64,000 nucleotides of DNA from Mycolicibacterium chubuense (lineage in GTDB: Bacteria; Actinomycetota; Actinomycetes; Mycobacteriales; Mycobacteriaceae), in NCBI RefSeq assembly GCF_001044255.1, contig NZ_JYNX01000034.1, positions 119,104-183,103 on the forward strand, written 5' to 3'. Made by a program: the position numbers and the translations under genes. Shown here one piece after another: positions 1 through 8,059 of this stretch. Within the stretch, counting starts at the first letter, position 1; each line of letters begins with the position of its first letter. The notes under the pieces were generated by a model. It saw nothing but the letters and a program-made list of their open reading frames with translations, made no database searches and was not told the DNA's origin.

Positions 1-68
1 TCGCAGACCTCGTGCAGCATCGCGATCTGCGACCGGATCGCCTCCACCGCGCTCGCGACTTCACCCAT
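1..68 (-). CDS. N-terminus of a DNA-damage-regulated protein (partial, cut by window edge)
   Basis: Only the first 22 codons are inside the window, starting at ATG 68 and reading MGEVASAVEAIRSQIA and onward without a stop. The protein cannot be identified from this fragment. The gene sits immediately behind a perfect mycobacterial LexA box and a PafBC-type promoter whose -10 hexamer ends 7 nt before the ATG, so the mRNA is probably leaderless and induced by DNA damage. LexA-controlled 13E12/DUF222 HNH-endonuclease genes of mycobacteria begin with comparable short helical segments, so that family is my weak guess. Another damage-response protein is equally possible. Confidence 0.55.
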   Translation of the reverse strand, partial: MGEVASAVEAIRSQIAMLHEVC

Positions 69-71
69 ACA

Positions 72-87
72 TCGAACACTAGTTCGA
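72..87. promoter_or_regulatory. LexA (SOS) box
   Basis: TCGAAC-ACTA-GTTCGA is a perfect match to the mycobacterial LexA operator TCGAAC-N4-GTTCGA. It overlaps the -10 and spacer of the promoter for the minus-strand gene starting at 68, which is a position suited to repression. Confidence 0.9.
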
Positions 88-97
88 ACCACCGACA
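76..97 (-). promoter_or_regulatory. PafBC / RecA-independent damage promoter
   Basis: Read on the minus strand, TGTCGGTG (97-90), eight bases, then TAGTGT (81-76) matches the RecA-NDp consensus tTGTCRGtg-N8-TAnnnT used by the PafBC activator. The -10 hexamer ends 7 nt before ATG 68. The LexA box lies inside the same element, so both damage pathways would act on one promoter. Confidence 0.75.
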
Positions 98-178
98 GAT
101 CAGTCACCGATTGTGACAGCTGAAACGCAAGTGGCCAAAGATTTTCGAGAGGTTGGCGGCGCCAATACAGCCCGGCGC

Positions 179-1306
179 CTACTCTCCGTCCGCTCCCGCG
201 TGCCGGGCCCGGAACAGCTTGATGTCGGACTTGAAGCCCTTCAGGTGTCGGGCGCCGGCGAACGACCACGTGAACCGCTCGTCGTCGCCGATCGCCTCGC
301 GCGCGGACTCGGACACCAGAACCGATCCGGGGCGTGCAGCCCCGGTCACGCGGGCGGCGAGGTTCACCGGGCTGCCGAACCAGTCCCCCTCCCGGCTCAC
401 CGCCATTCCGGTCGCCACGCCCACCCGCAGCCGCGGGAAATCACCGTCGTCGTCGGTCGCGTCGACCAGGCGCAGCACCGCCTCCAGCAGCGGCGCCGGC
501 TCCGGACTAACCAGCATCACCTCGTCGCCGATGGTCTTGATGAAGCGCACCGGCGCGACGGCGACCTCGCGCGTCATGTCCGCCAGCCGCTGCGCGAGCC
601 GCTCGAGATCCTCAGGCGGCAACGCCTCCCCGAGCCGGGTGAACCCGACGAGGTCGGCGAATGCGATGGTCACCAGCCGTGCGCCCGGCAGGTGCTGCCC
701 CTCGGCGCGTTCGGTGGCGTTGACGGCCTCGGTCTCGATCGCATGCCGAAGCTGCAACAGCAGAACGTCCTGGATCAGCGGCCCGAGCAGAGGCGCCAGC
801 CCAGAGACGAGCGACTCCGACGCCTTCGCGATCTCCAATTCCGTTGCCGCCGGGTGCAGCACGGCCGCCAGAGCCGCATAGCGCATCGCCTCCGCGGCGC
901 GCGAGAGACCATCGCCGAGCAGCCGGGTGATCTGCACCAGCTCGTCGGGATCGATACCGGCCGCCAAGAAGTCGCGGGTGAACTTGGCCGCCTCGGCATC
1001 GGCACGCAACAACACGGCCGCGTCGGGATCCTCGATCCGCGGCAGCCCCATCGCCCGCTGGATCCGCTCGAAGAGCTCCAACTCGACGCCGTGCTTCTCG
1101 GCCGCCTCCCGCGCCGACACGTACACGCCGTCGTCGCCGATGACACGGCGCGACGCCAGCAGCATCGGCGAAGTGCTCGCCTTGATCTGCTCGATCGTCA
1201 CCCCCCGTTCGAGCAGCCAGGGGATCAGCTCGGCACGCTCGGCGCGCGCGCTCCCCTCGAGCCCGTCGAGCAGCCCGGTCGCCTCGAGATCGACGTCGTC
1301 GGTCAC
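179..1306 (-). CDS. Class III adenylate cyclase, Rv1264-like
   Basis: Makes cAMP from ATP in the cytosol. The 375-residue protein closely follows M. tuberculosis Rv1264 as I recall it, an enzyme inhibited by its own N-terminal domain and activated at acid pH. The N-terminal helical regulatory half spans about 1-205 and the cyclase homology domain about 210-370. Catalytic residues are visible: metal-binding D218 (AFADLVGF) and D261 (TIGDEV), purine-selecting K257 and D308, and transition-state N315 and R319. A homodimer would therefore have two complete sites. No membrane segment is present. The C-terminus is about 20 residues shorter than Rv1264. It is divergent from the DNA glycosylase at 1339. 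Confidence 0.93.
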   Translation of the reverse strand: MTDDVDLEATGLLDGLEGSARAERAELIPWLLERGVTIEQIKASTSPMLLASRRVIGDDGVYVSAREAAEKHGVELELFERIQRAMGLPRIEDPDAAVLLRADAEAAKFTRDFLAAGIDPDELVQITRLLGDGLSRAAEAMRYAALAAVLHPAATELEIAKASESLVSGLAPLLGPLIQDVLLLQLRHAIETEAVNATERAEGQHLPGARLVTIAFADLVGFTRLGEALPPEDLERLAQRLADMTREVAVAPVRFIKTIGDEVMLVSPEPAPLLEAVLRLVDATDDDGDFPRLRVGVATGMAVSREGDWFGSPVNLAARVTGAARPGSVLVSESAREAIGDDERFTWSFAGARHLKGFKSDIKLFRARHAGADGE

Positions 1307-1338
1307 CGGCTCAACCTACCGTGCGCTACACAGGAGTC

Positions 1339-1830
1339 ATGACCTCACCGACGGTGCGCAGCTTTCCGCCGCTCGCGACGGCCGACGCCCGGATCCTGAT
1401 CCTGGGCAACATGCCCGGAGTCGTGTCGCTGCAGGCCGACCAGTACTACGCGCATCCGCGCAACGCGTTCTGGCGGATCACCGCACAGCTTTTCGGGTTC
1501 GACGCCGAGGCACCGTACGACGACCGCGTCCGCCGGCTCACCGGGGCCGGGGTCGCCGTCTGGGACGTCCTGCAGTCGTGCCGCCGCATCGGCAGCCTCG
1601 ACGCCGCCGTCGAACCGGACAGCATGGTGGCCAACGACTTCGCGGCCTTCTACGCCGCGCACCCGGGAATCAGCCACGTCTACTTCAACGGAGCGGCGGC
1701 CGAACGCAACTACCGTCGGCTGGTGGAGGTGACGGGGCCGCGGCAGTACACGCGGCTGCCATCGACCAGCCCGGCCCACACCTGGACCGTCGAGACGAAA
1801 CTCGCCGCGTGGCGCGCGATCACGGCGTGA
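1339..1830 (+). CDS. Hypoxanthine/uracil-DNA glycosylase, UDG family 6
   Basis: Base-excision repair enzyme expected to remove deaminated bases, chiefly hypoxanthine, from DNA. The 163-residue protein carries the family 6 signature: an ILGNMPG motif (about 21-27), the YYAHPRNAFW block (about 36-45) and a C-terminal STSPAHTW motif. ATG 1339 is preferred because AGGAG precedes it, though only 2 nt away; GTG 1321 in the same frame would add six residues. A TACCGT -10 at 1317-1322 would give a very short leader. The gene is separate from UdgB (5155-5985), so two UDG-superfamily repair enzymes lie within 5 kb. Confidence 0.85.
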   Translation: MTSPTVRSFPPLATADARILILGNMPGVVSLQADQYYAHPRNAFWRITAQLFGFDAEAPYDDRVRRLTGAGVAVWDVLQSCRRIGSLDAAVEPDSMVANDFAAFYAAHPGISHVYFNGAAAERNYRRLVEVTGPRQYTRLPSTSPAHTWTVETKLAAWRAITA

Positions 1831-2659
1831 GGCGAGTGTGCGCGACGGCGTACTCCCCCGGCGTGCACCCCAGCATCGCGCGGAAGTCGTTGATGAAGTG
1901 AGCCTGGTCGTACCACCCCAGCCGGACCGCCAGGTCCGCGAAATCGACGTCGGTGCCGCTCTCGATCTCCAGCGCGGCGTTCTGCAGCCGGTAGCGGCAC
2001 AGCACCCACTTGGCCGGCACCCCGACGTAGCGCCGGAACACACGCTGCGTCGTGCGCGCGCTCCACGGCGACAGCGCCATCACCTGCTCAACCCGATGGA
2101 TGCCGGTGTCGTCGCGCATCCGGTCGACCAGGCCGGTCACCGCCCGGTAGGTCGCGTCCGGCTCAGGCGCCGCACCGATGAGCCGATCCCATTGTCCCGC
2201 AGCATCGTTCACGTCATCAGCGATCTGGACAGGGCCGCCGAACAGATCGTCGTCGACGGCCCGGATCCGGCCCGTCATCGCCGAGGCGTCCCCGCCGAAC
2301 CTCGCGGTGAATCCACCGGGCCGGAACCGCGCACCGACGACGGCACCCCGCTGGCTGAGGGTGGTTCGGAACACGTGCGCCACGACGCCGTGCACCAGCG
2401 TGGCCGGTAGCGAAAACCCGTGTCGCACGCCGTCGGAACCCCATTCGTGCGTCAGATGCAGCGAAGGAAACGTGATCACCGTGTTCTCGACCGGCGACCG
2501 GCCGCGCAGGTCCCACGTGACCGACCAGAAGTGCTCGACGAACCGCGCGGTGTCGCTACTGGGTGCCCAGCGCTGCAGGTCGAAAAGCGACGAACTCGCG
2601 GACCGGCCGACCACACCGCGCATCGGCGGCTCGACTGTCGCCTTTTTCCAAGCCCCCAT
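1820..2659 (-). CDS. AraC-family transcriptional regulator
   Basis: The 279-residue protein ends in an AraC-type double helix-turn-helix (about 190-275), seen in the segments RTTQRVFRRYVGV and DLAVRLGWYDQAHFINDFR followed by GCTPGEYA. The N-terminal part (about 20-170) resembles the ligand-sensing domain of AraC proteins of the DUF6597 type; I cannot tell the ligand. ATG 2659 is chosen; ATG 2623 in frame is an alternative. The gene is divergent, by only 27 bp, from the VOC protein at 2687, which makes that gene its probable target. Its last codons overlap the 3' end of the DNA glycosylase gene. Confidence 0.85.
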   Translation of the reverse strand: MGAWKKATVEPPMRGVVGRSASSSLFDLQRWAPSSDTARFVEHFWSVTWDLRGRSPVENTVITFPSLHLTHEWGSDGVRHGFSLPATLVHGVVAHVFRTTLSQRGAVVGARFRPGGFTARFGGDASAMTGRIRAVDDDLFGGPVQIADDVNDAAGQWDRLIGAAPEPDATYRAVTGLVDRMRDDTGIHRVEQVMALSPWSARTTQRVFRRYVGVPAKWVLCRYRLQNAALEIESGTDVDFADLAVRLGWYDQAHFINDFRAMLGCTPGEYAVAHTRLTP

Positions 2660-2686
2660 GGCATCGAGGCTACGAAACTCGGGGGC

Positions 2687-3160
2687 ATGTCTGCACACCC
2701 GATCCCTTCCGGATACACCAGCCTGACCCCGTTCCTCTGTGTCGACGGAGCCACTGCGGCCATCGACTTCTACACCGCGGCGTTCGGCGCCGCGCTCGTC
2801 GAGAAGATGGACGGCCCCGACGGCACCGTCGCCCACGCCGAACTCGACTTCGGCTCCGGCCGTCTGCAACTCGGCGATCCGGCCGAGGCCTACAAGACCG
2901 CCGCGCCCGACCCCTCTGCCGATGTCGCGACATTCTCGATCGCGCTGTACTGCAGCGATGTCGACGACGTCGTGGACCGGGCGCGCCGGGCAGGCGCGAC
3001 GGTGCGGGAGGAACCGCAGGACTTCGCCACCGGCGACAGGTTCGCCTCCCTGCGCGACCCGTTCGGGGTCCGCTGGACCGTGATGACACGCATCGAGGAC
3101 GTCTCGGCCGAGGAGCGGGACCGGCGGCTGGGCGAATGGGCCGAGCAGAACGTCCACTAG
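2687..3160 (+). CDS. VOC (glyoxalase/bleomycin-resistance fold) protein
   Basis: The 157-residue protein has paired beta-alpha-beta-beta-beta modules of the vicinal-oxygen-chelate fold and resembles PhnB-like members. Visible features are TPFLCVDGATAAIDFYTAAF (about 11-30), HAELDFGSGRLQLGDP (about 48-63) and a C-terminal DPFGVRW strand. The substrate is unknown. Divergence from the AraC regulator suggests control by it. Its stop codon TAG (3158-3160) forms part of the -10 hexamer of the next gene. Confidence 0.85.
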   Translation: MSAHPIPSGYTSLTPFLCVDGATAAIDFYTAAFGAALVEKMDGPDGTVAHAELDFGSGRLQLGDPAEAYKTAAPDPSADVATFSIALYCSDVDDVVDRARRAGATVREEPQDFATGDRFASLRDPFGVRWTVMTRIEDVSAEERDRRLGEWAEQNVH

Positions 3161-3163
3161 CGT
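3158..3163 (+). promoter_or_regulatory. -10 hexamer of a leaderless promoter (HIT gene)
   Basis: TAGCGT ends 6 nt before ATG 3170, so transcription should begin at the start codon. The first three bases are also the stop codon of the VOC gene. Confidence 0.6.
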
Positions 3164-3169
3164 GGCGGG

Positions 3170-3607
3170 ATGTCCTGCGTCTTCTGCGCCATCGTCGAGG
3201 GTGCCGCTCCCGCCATCAGGATCCACGAGGACGACGACTACCTCGCGATCCTCGACATCCGGCCCTTCACCCGCGGCCACACGCTGGTCATCCCGAAGCG
3301 CCACACCGTCGACCTGACCGACACCCCGCCGGAGACCGTGGCCGCGATGACCGTGCTCGGCCAGCGCATCGCCAAGGCGGCACGTGCCTCGGGTCTGCAC
3401 GCCGACGGCAACAACATCGCGATCAACGACGGCAAAGCGGCCTTCCAGACGGTGTTCCACATCCACCTGCACGTCGTACCGCGCCGCGACGGCGACAAGC
3501 TGTCCTTCGCCAAGGGCATGCTGGTGCGCCGCGACAGCGACCGCGAGGAGACCGGGCGACTGCTGCGCGAGGCACTGGCGCAGATCGACACCGCCGAGTT
3601 GGATTGA
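3170..3607 (+). CDS. HIT-family nucleotide hydrolase/transferase (Rv1262c-like)
   Basis: The 145-residue histidine-triad protein acts on the alpha-phosphate of nucleotides, typically as an AMP-lysine or adenosine-phosphoramidase type hydrolase. The active-site triad HIHLH lies at residues 97-101 within FHIHLHVVP, with a CVFC pair at 3-6 that may bind zinc as in bacterial HIT proteins. Length is normal. It precedes the deazaflavin-dependent protein by 4 nt, as in the Rv1262c-Rv1261c pair, and the two are likely co-transcribed. Confidence 0.92.
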   Translation: MSCVFCAIVEGAAPAIRIHEDDDYLAILDIRPFTRGHTLVIPKRHTVDLTDTPPETVAAMTVLGQRIAKAARASGLHADGNNIAINDGKAAFQTVFHIHLHVVPRRDGDKLSFAKGMLVRRDSDREETGRLLREALAQIDTAELD

Positions 3608-3611
3608 GCAG

Positions 3612-4070
3612 ATGAACATCGCTCTGTGGATCGAGCAGAACATCGGGACCCGGCTGCTGATGGTGCACGACAGCCTGTACAAACGCACCAACGGCCGAAT
3701 CGGTCACCGCATCCCACTGCCCGGCGTGCCGCCGAGCGTGCTGCTGCACACCGTCGGCGCGAAGACCGGCAAGCAGCGGACCAACACGCTGTCGTACTTC
3801 CCCGACGGCGGCCACTACTACGTCGTCGCCTCCAAGGGCGGCGACCCCAGGGCGCCCGGCTGGTATCACAACCTCAAGGCGAATCCCGACATCGAGATCA
3901 ACATCGGGCCACGGAGATTGGCGGTCAAGGCCACGCCGGTGCTGGCCGACGATCCCGCCTATCCGCGGCTGTGGGAGTTGGTCAACCGGGACAACAGCAA
4001 CCGGTACAACGGCTACCAGAGCCGGACCAGCCGCAAGATCCCGCTGGTGCGGCTGACGCCGAAGAGCTAG
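3612..4070 (+). CDS. Deazaflavin (F420)-dependent nitroreductase-family protein (Rv1261c-like)
   Basis: The 152-residue protein belongs to the Ddn/split-barrel family that uses coenzyme F420, a cofactor typical of mycobacteria. Seen: the HTVGAKTGKQRTNTL segment (about 47-61) that contacts the F420 phosphate, and PGWYHNLKANPDIEI (about 80-94), a hallmark of the family. The N-terminal amphipathic helix (1-25) could touch the membrane. The substrate is unknown; relatives reduce quinones or nitroimidazoles. Its stop codon shares a CTAG tetranucleotide (4067-4070) with the stop of the convergent gene. Confidence 0.9.
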   Translation: MNIALWIEQNIGTRLLMVHDSLYKRTNGRIGHRIPLPGVPPSVLLHTVGAKTGKQRTNTLSYFPDGGHYYVVASKGGDPRAPGWYHNLKANPDIEINIGPRRLAVKATPVLADDPAYPRLWELVNRDNSNRYNGYQSRTSRKIPLVRLTPKS

Positions 4071-5116
4071 AACAACTCCTTGGCGAGCAGCTCCAGGGTG
4101 GCCTCGCGGGCCGGCGCGGTCGCCGGATCGGTGCCGCGGTGCGCCGAGGCGACCGGATGGATCATCACCTCGTCGACGTCGAACGCGGCAGCCAGCGCAC
4201 GTACCTGCTCGGCGGCCTCGGCCGGGCTGCCCACCACGGCCTGCCGCAGGCCCGCATCGATGACCTGTTGTGCACGGGGACCGAGGTCGGTCCTCTCGGC
4301 GTCCTCCACCAGATCCACCGCACCCAGCGGGGCCCCGGTCCGCAGCCGGGCCATCATCTGCAGGTTCGGCAGCACCAGACGCATTGCCTCGTCGTGTGTT
4401 TCGGCGACGACGGCGTTGACGGTCAGGAACGTGACAGGCTCGGGGGTCAGCTCGCTGGGCCGGAACTCGTCCCGGTAGGTCTGCAGCGCCTCCGCGGTGC
4501 CCTGACCCGAGAAGTGGTGGGCGAACACGTACGGCAGACCCTTGGCCGCGGCCAGGTGCGCCGAGTACATCGACGACCCGAGCAACCACAGCGTCGGCTC
4601 CGACGCGGCGGCCGGCGTGGCCTTGAGGATGTAGTTGTCGCGCATCAGGTCACGCGGCAACGCCACCCGTACTCCCCGGGCGCTCATCAGGGCGACGACG
4701 TCGTCGAGGTACTCGGGGAACGCCTCGATGTCCCGATCGTCCCGGCCGGCAGCACCGCGCAGCGCCATCGACGTCACCGGGTCCGAGCCGGGGGCGCGGC
4801 CGATCCCCAGGTCGATCCGCCCCGGATGGGCCGCCTCGAGCAGTGCGAACTGCTCGGCGACCGCCAGGGGCGCGTGGTTGGGCAGCATCACCCCGCCGGA
4901 ACCGAGACGCAGGGCCGACGTGTGCGCGGCGAGATGGGCCAGCAGCACCGGCGGGCTGGTCGCCGCCACCGAAGCCATGTTGTGGTGCTCGGCCACCCAG
5001 TAGCGGGTGTATCCGAGCCGGTCGGCGGTCTGGGCCAGGCGCGTCGTCGCGGCCAGCGCATCGGAGGTGTTCTGGTCGGAGCGCACGGGCACGAGGTCGA
5101 GGACGGAAAGGCGCAT
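4067..5116 (-). CDS. LLM-class (luciferase-like) flavin-dependent oxidoreductase
   Basis: The 349-residue TIM-barrel protein carries the bacterial-luciferase family landmarks: an N-terminal LSVLDLVPVR strand, YWVAEHHNM (about 39-47), LRLGSGGVMLPNHAPL (about 72-87) and GRIDLGIGRAPGSDP (about 100-114). It is the single-component 'MsnO8-like' type and may use FMN or F420; the sequence does not decide. ATG 5116 opens it, 38 nt after the UdgB stop, so co-transcription with udgB is likely. Its stop overlaps that of the convergent deazaflavin gene. Confidence 0.9.
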   Translation of the reverse strand: MRLSVLDLVPVRSDQNTSDALAATTRLAQTADRLGYTRYWVAEHHNMASVAATSPPVLLAHLAAHTSALRLGSGGVMLPNHAPLAVAEQFALLEAAHPGRIDLGIGRAPGSDPVTSMALRGAAGRDDRDIEAFPEYLDDVVALMSARGVRVALPRDLMRDNYILKATPAAASEPTLWLLGSSMYSAHLAAAKGLPYVFAHHFSGQGTAEALQTYRDEFRPSELTPEPVTFLTVNAVVAETHDEAMRLVLPNLQMMARLRTGAPLGAVDLVEDAERTDLGPRAQQVIDAGLRQAVVGSPAEAAEQVRALAAAFDVDEVMIHPVASAHRGTDPATAPAREATLELLAKELF

Positions 5117-5154
5117 TGACTTTGCAACGCGCCGAGGTGTCGCGACGTTCCCGA

Positions 5155-5985
5155 TCACGCCGAAATCGCACGGGCCTGGGCGAAGATGTCGTCCATCATC
5201 GCGGGTGTCAGGCGCCCGGTGAACGTGTTCTGCTGGCTGGGGTGATAGCAGCCCAGCAGCACCAGGTCCCCCTGCGGTGTGGACAGCGGTGCCGTCACAC
5301 CGTGACCGAACTTGGGCGCCGGCGTGCCCACCGCCCCGCCGGCCCGGCGGATCAGCGCCAGCGCTGCCTGCCACGCGATTCCGCCGAGGGCGACGATCAC
5401 CCGCACGTGCGGGCCGATCAGCCTCCACTCGGCGTCCAGCCACGGCGCGCAGGTGCTGCGTTCGGCCGGCGTCGGAGCGTTGCCCGGCGGTGCACAGCGC
5501 ACGGCTGCGGCCACCCGAATGTCGTTGAGCACCAAACCGTCTGCGCTGTCGGTGGCTGTCGGCTGATTGGCCAGGCCCGTGCGGTGCAGCGACCCGAACA
5601 GGAAGTCGCCCGACCGGTCGCCGGTGAACACCCGCCCGGTGCGGTTGGCGCCGTTGGCCGCAGGCGCGAGCCCGACGACAAGGATCCGCGGCTGTTCGGC
5701 GCCGAAGCCCGGGGCCGGCCGGCCCCAGTACGGCTGGTCGGCGAAGGACTTGCGCTTCACCGTCGCCACCTCCTCACGCCAGGCGACCAGCCGCGGGCAG
5801 GCCCGGCACACCGACACCTCGGCGTCGAGCTGGGCGACGGCGGTGGCGGCCTGCGCCAGCGCGGCCACCTCGGCGGGCGTCCCGGCGACCACGGTGCGTG
5901 CGTTCGCCGGGTCGCCCGGCCACCCGGAACCGGGGCGCACCGGGGAGTCGAACAGCGCACCCGTGCGCGGATGGGGCAAACTCAC
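5155..5985 (-). CDS. udgB: Family 5 uracil-DNA glycosylase UdgB (Fe-S)
   Basis: Removes uracil, and in this family also hypoxanthine and ethenocytosine, from double-stranded DNA. The 276-residue protein corresponds to Rv1259. Four cysteines that would ligate a 4Fe-4S cluster are present at C60, C63, C164 and C179. Motif A is [13 protein letters not shown] (105-117), and the leucine-loop motif is HPSQQNT (248-254). GTG 5985 is preceded by AGGTGG. It heads a two-gene minus-strand unit with the luciferase-like gene. A uracil-DNA glycosylase suits a GC-rich genome with a high cytosine-deamination load. Confidence 0.94.
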   Translation of the reverse strand: MSLPHPRTGALFDSPVRPGSGWPGDPANARTVVAGTPAEVAALAQAATAVAQLDAEVSVCRACPRLVAWREEVATVKRKSFADQPYWGRPAPGFGAEQPRILVVGLAPAANGANRTGRVFTGDRSGDFLFGSLHRTGLANQPTATDSADGLVLNDIRVAAAVRCAPPGNAPTPAERSTCAPWLDAEWRLIGPHVRVIVALGGIAWQAALALIRRAGGAVGTPAPKFGHGVTAPLSTPQGDLVLLGCYHPSQQNTFTGRLTPAMMDDIFAQARAISA

Positions 5986-6124
5986 CGGTCCACCTGTTCG
6001 TTACCAGATCGCACGGTTCATCGTTACCACGAAACACCCTTCGCCTCAGCCGAGCGTCGCCGCACGTCCCGCACCATGGATCGCCTGAGAGTCATTGGCC
6101 ACGGGGTGAGGTGGGGAGAAGTTC

Positions 6125-6802
6125 ATGCGACGAGCGAGCGCTGCGGTGGTGGGAATCTGCGTCCTGGTGACCGGGTGCGGCGACACGATCAGCAACGCCG
6201 AGTCGCCGACACCGACCAGGACGATGATCCCGCGCCCGCTGATGGAGCGTGAGCTCGCCGGTCTGCTGCTGCGCCCCGAGCAGATCTCCGCCACGATGGG
6301 CGCGCCGATGGCGGTCACCGAGTCACAGTCCGCGATGTCGGACAACAGCGCGATCATGGCCCCGCCGGAGTGCCTGGCGATCGACGGCGCCGCCGAAGCC
6401 CAGGTGTACGCCAACAGCGGCTTCGGCGCCGAGCGCGACCAGAGTTTCAATGACGGCGACGCGTTCAAGCACTACTCCAAGCAGGCCGTCGTGATGTTCC
6501 CCTACCTGGAGAAGGCCGCCGAGTTCTTCGACGCGTCGGCCAACCAGTGGCCGGCCTGCCACGAATACACCCACACCCAGAGCGAGTCGCAGTGGACGGT
6601 CGGCGAGATCCGCAACGCCGACCACGTGCTGAGCACCGTTGCGATGCAGCGCGACGCCGCCGCCCCGGGGTGGGGCTGCGGACGGGCGCTGATGCAGCGC
6701 AACAACATCATCATCGACGTCAACACCTGCAGCGCGAACCCCGCCGACACGGCGGTCAAGATCGCCGACCAGATCGCCGCGAACGTCGCGGCGACGTGGT
6801 AG
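6125..6802 (+). CDS. Lipoprotein with PknH-like sensor domain
   Basis: The 225-residue precursor has a signal peptide with a lipobox (LVTGC, lipidated C18) and should be anchored outside the plasma membrane. Residues about 35-225 resemble the extracellular sensor domain of the Ser/Thr kinase PknH (PF14032): paired cysteines (for example ECL near 82, WPACHEY near 143, GWGCG near 182 and NTCS near 197) and the WTVGEIRNAD segment. Free-standing lipoproteins of this type (LppH family) have no known ligand. Start ATG 6125 follows GGGGAGA. It ends 28 nt before the Tap pump gene. Confidence 0.85.
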   Translation: MRRASAAVVGICVLVTGCGDTISNAESPTPTRTMIPRPLMERELAGLLLRPEQISATMGAPMAVTESQSAMSDNSAIMAPPECLAIDGAAEAQVYANSGFGAERDQSFNDGDAFKHYSKQAVVMFPYLEKAAEFFDASANQWPACHEYTHTQSESQWTVGEIRNADHVLSTVAMQRDAAAPGWGCGRALMQRNNIIIDVNTCSANPADTAVKIADQIAANVAATW

Positions 6803-6818
6803 CCGCCCCGGGACTTGC

Positions 6819-6824
6819 TACCGT
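6819..6824 (+). promoter_or_regulatory. -10 hexamer of a leaderless promoter (tap)
   Basis: TACCGT ends 6 nt before ATG 6831. No AT-rich WhiB7-type element lies upstream; the preceding bases are GC-rich and belong to the end of the lipoprotein gene. Confidence 0.5.
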
Positions 6825-6830
6825 GCGGCC

Positions 6831-8057
6831 ATGAATCGGCGCGGCCCGCTGCTGCTGATCCTGTTCGCCGCGCTCATGGCGGGCGCGGGTAACGGCATCT
6901 CGATCGTCGCGTTCCCGTGGCTGGTGCTGCAGCGCACCGGATCCGCGCTGGACGCGTCGATCGTCGCGATGGCCGGCACGCTGCCACTGCTCGCCGCGAC
7001 ACTGATCGCCGGCGCCGCGGTCGACTTGCTGGGCCGGCGCCGGGTGTCGATGATCTCCGACGCGCTGTCGGCGCTGTCGGTGGCCACCGTCCCGGTGCTG
7101 GCCCTGCTGTTCGGCGCACAGGCCGTCAACGTCGCGGTGCTCGCCGGATTGGCCGCCCTCGGAGCGCTTTTCGACCCGGCCGGCATGACGGCCCGGGAGA
7201 CGATGCTGCCCGAGGCGGCAGGCCGGGCCGGCTGGACCCTCGACCACGCCAACAGCGTCTACGAGGCCGTGTTCAACCTGGCCTACATCGTGGGGCCCGG
7301 CATCGGCGGTCTGCTCATCGCGACGCTCGGCGGCATCAACACGATGTGGGTGACCGCCGCGGCGTTCGTGCTGTCGATCGCGGCGATCGCGGTGCTGCGC
7401 CTCGAAGGCGCGGGCCGGCCCGACCCGACGGCCATGAGCGACGGGGTGTGGGCGGGCATCGTCGAAGGGTTGCGTTTCGTGTGGCGGAACAAGGTGCTGC
7501 GCACCCTGGCGTTCGTCGACCTAGCCGCGACCGGGCTCTACATGCCGATGGAGAGCGTGCTGTTTCCCAAGTACTTCACCGACCGCAACGAACCCGCCCA
7601 GCTGGGCTGGGTGCTGATGGCGCTGAGCGTCGGCGGGTTGATCGGGGCGCTGGGCTATGCGGTGATGTCGAAGTACGCGCGCCGGCGCACGGTGATGCTG
7701 ACCGCGGTGCTGACCCTGGGGGTGGCGATGACGATCATCGCGTTCCTGCCGCCGCTGCCGGTGATCCTGGTGCTGTGCGCGGTCGTCGGATTCGTCTACG
7801 GCCCGATCGCGCCGATCTACAACTACGTGATGCAGACCCGGGCGCCGCAGCACCTGCGCGGCCGCGTGGTCGGGGTGATGGGATCGCTGGCTTATGCGGC
7901 CGGGCCGCTCGGTCTGATCCTGGCCGGACCGCTCGCTGACGCCGCGGGGCTGCACGCGACGTTCCTGGCGCTGTCGCTGCCGATGCTGGCGCTCGGGGTG
8001 GCCGCGGTGTTCCTGCCGGCGCTGCGCGAACTCGACCGGCCAATCGAGCACCGGTAG
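6831..8057 (+). CDS. tap: Tap multidrug efflux pump (MFS)
   Basis: Proton-driven exporter homologous to Rv1258c/Tap, which pumps tetracycline and aminoglycosides. The 408-residue protein shows 12 predicted transmembrane segments and long near-identical stretches to Tap as I remember it: SIVAFPWLVLQR (24-35), MESVLFPKYFTDR (about 239-251), LPPLPVILVLCAVVGFVYGP (about 303-322) and HLRGRVVGVMGSLAYAAGPL (about 341-360). The GRRR loop after TM2 is the MFS motif A position. It is convergent, with a 2-nt gap, to the methyltransferase at 8060. Confidence 0.93.
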   Translation: MNRRGPLLLILFAALMAGAGNGISIVAFPWLVLQRTGSALDASIVAMAGTLPLLAATLIAGAAVDLLGRRRVSMISDALSALSVATVPVLALLFGAQAVNVAVLAGLAALGALFDPAGMTARETMLPEAAGRAGWTLDHANSVYEAVFNLAYIVGPGIGGLLIATLGGINTMWVTAAAFVLSIAAIAVLRLEGAGRPDPTAMSDGVWAGIVEGLRFVWRNKVLRTLAFVDLAATGLYMPMESVLFPKYFTDRNEPAQLGWVLMALSVGGLIGALGYAVMSKYARRRTVMLTAVLTLGVAMTIIAFLPPLPVILVLCAVVGFVYGPIAPIYNYVMQTRAPQHLRGRVVGVMGSLAYAAGPLGLILAGPLADAAGLHATFLALSLPMLALGVAAVFLPALRELDRPIEHR

Positions 8058-8059
8058 CG

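Noticed and set aside
1820-3691. 623-codon minus-strand frame joining the AraC gene to sequence opposite the VOC and HIT genes
   Set aside because: Only the last 279 codons make a protein; upstream it is antisense to well-supported genes. The start is placed at 2659.
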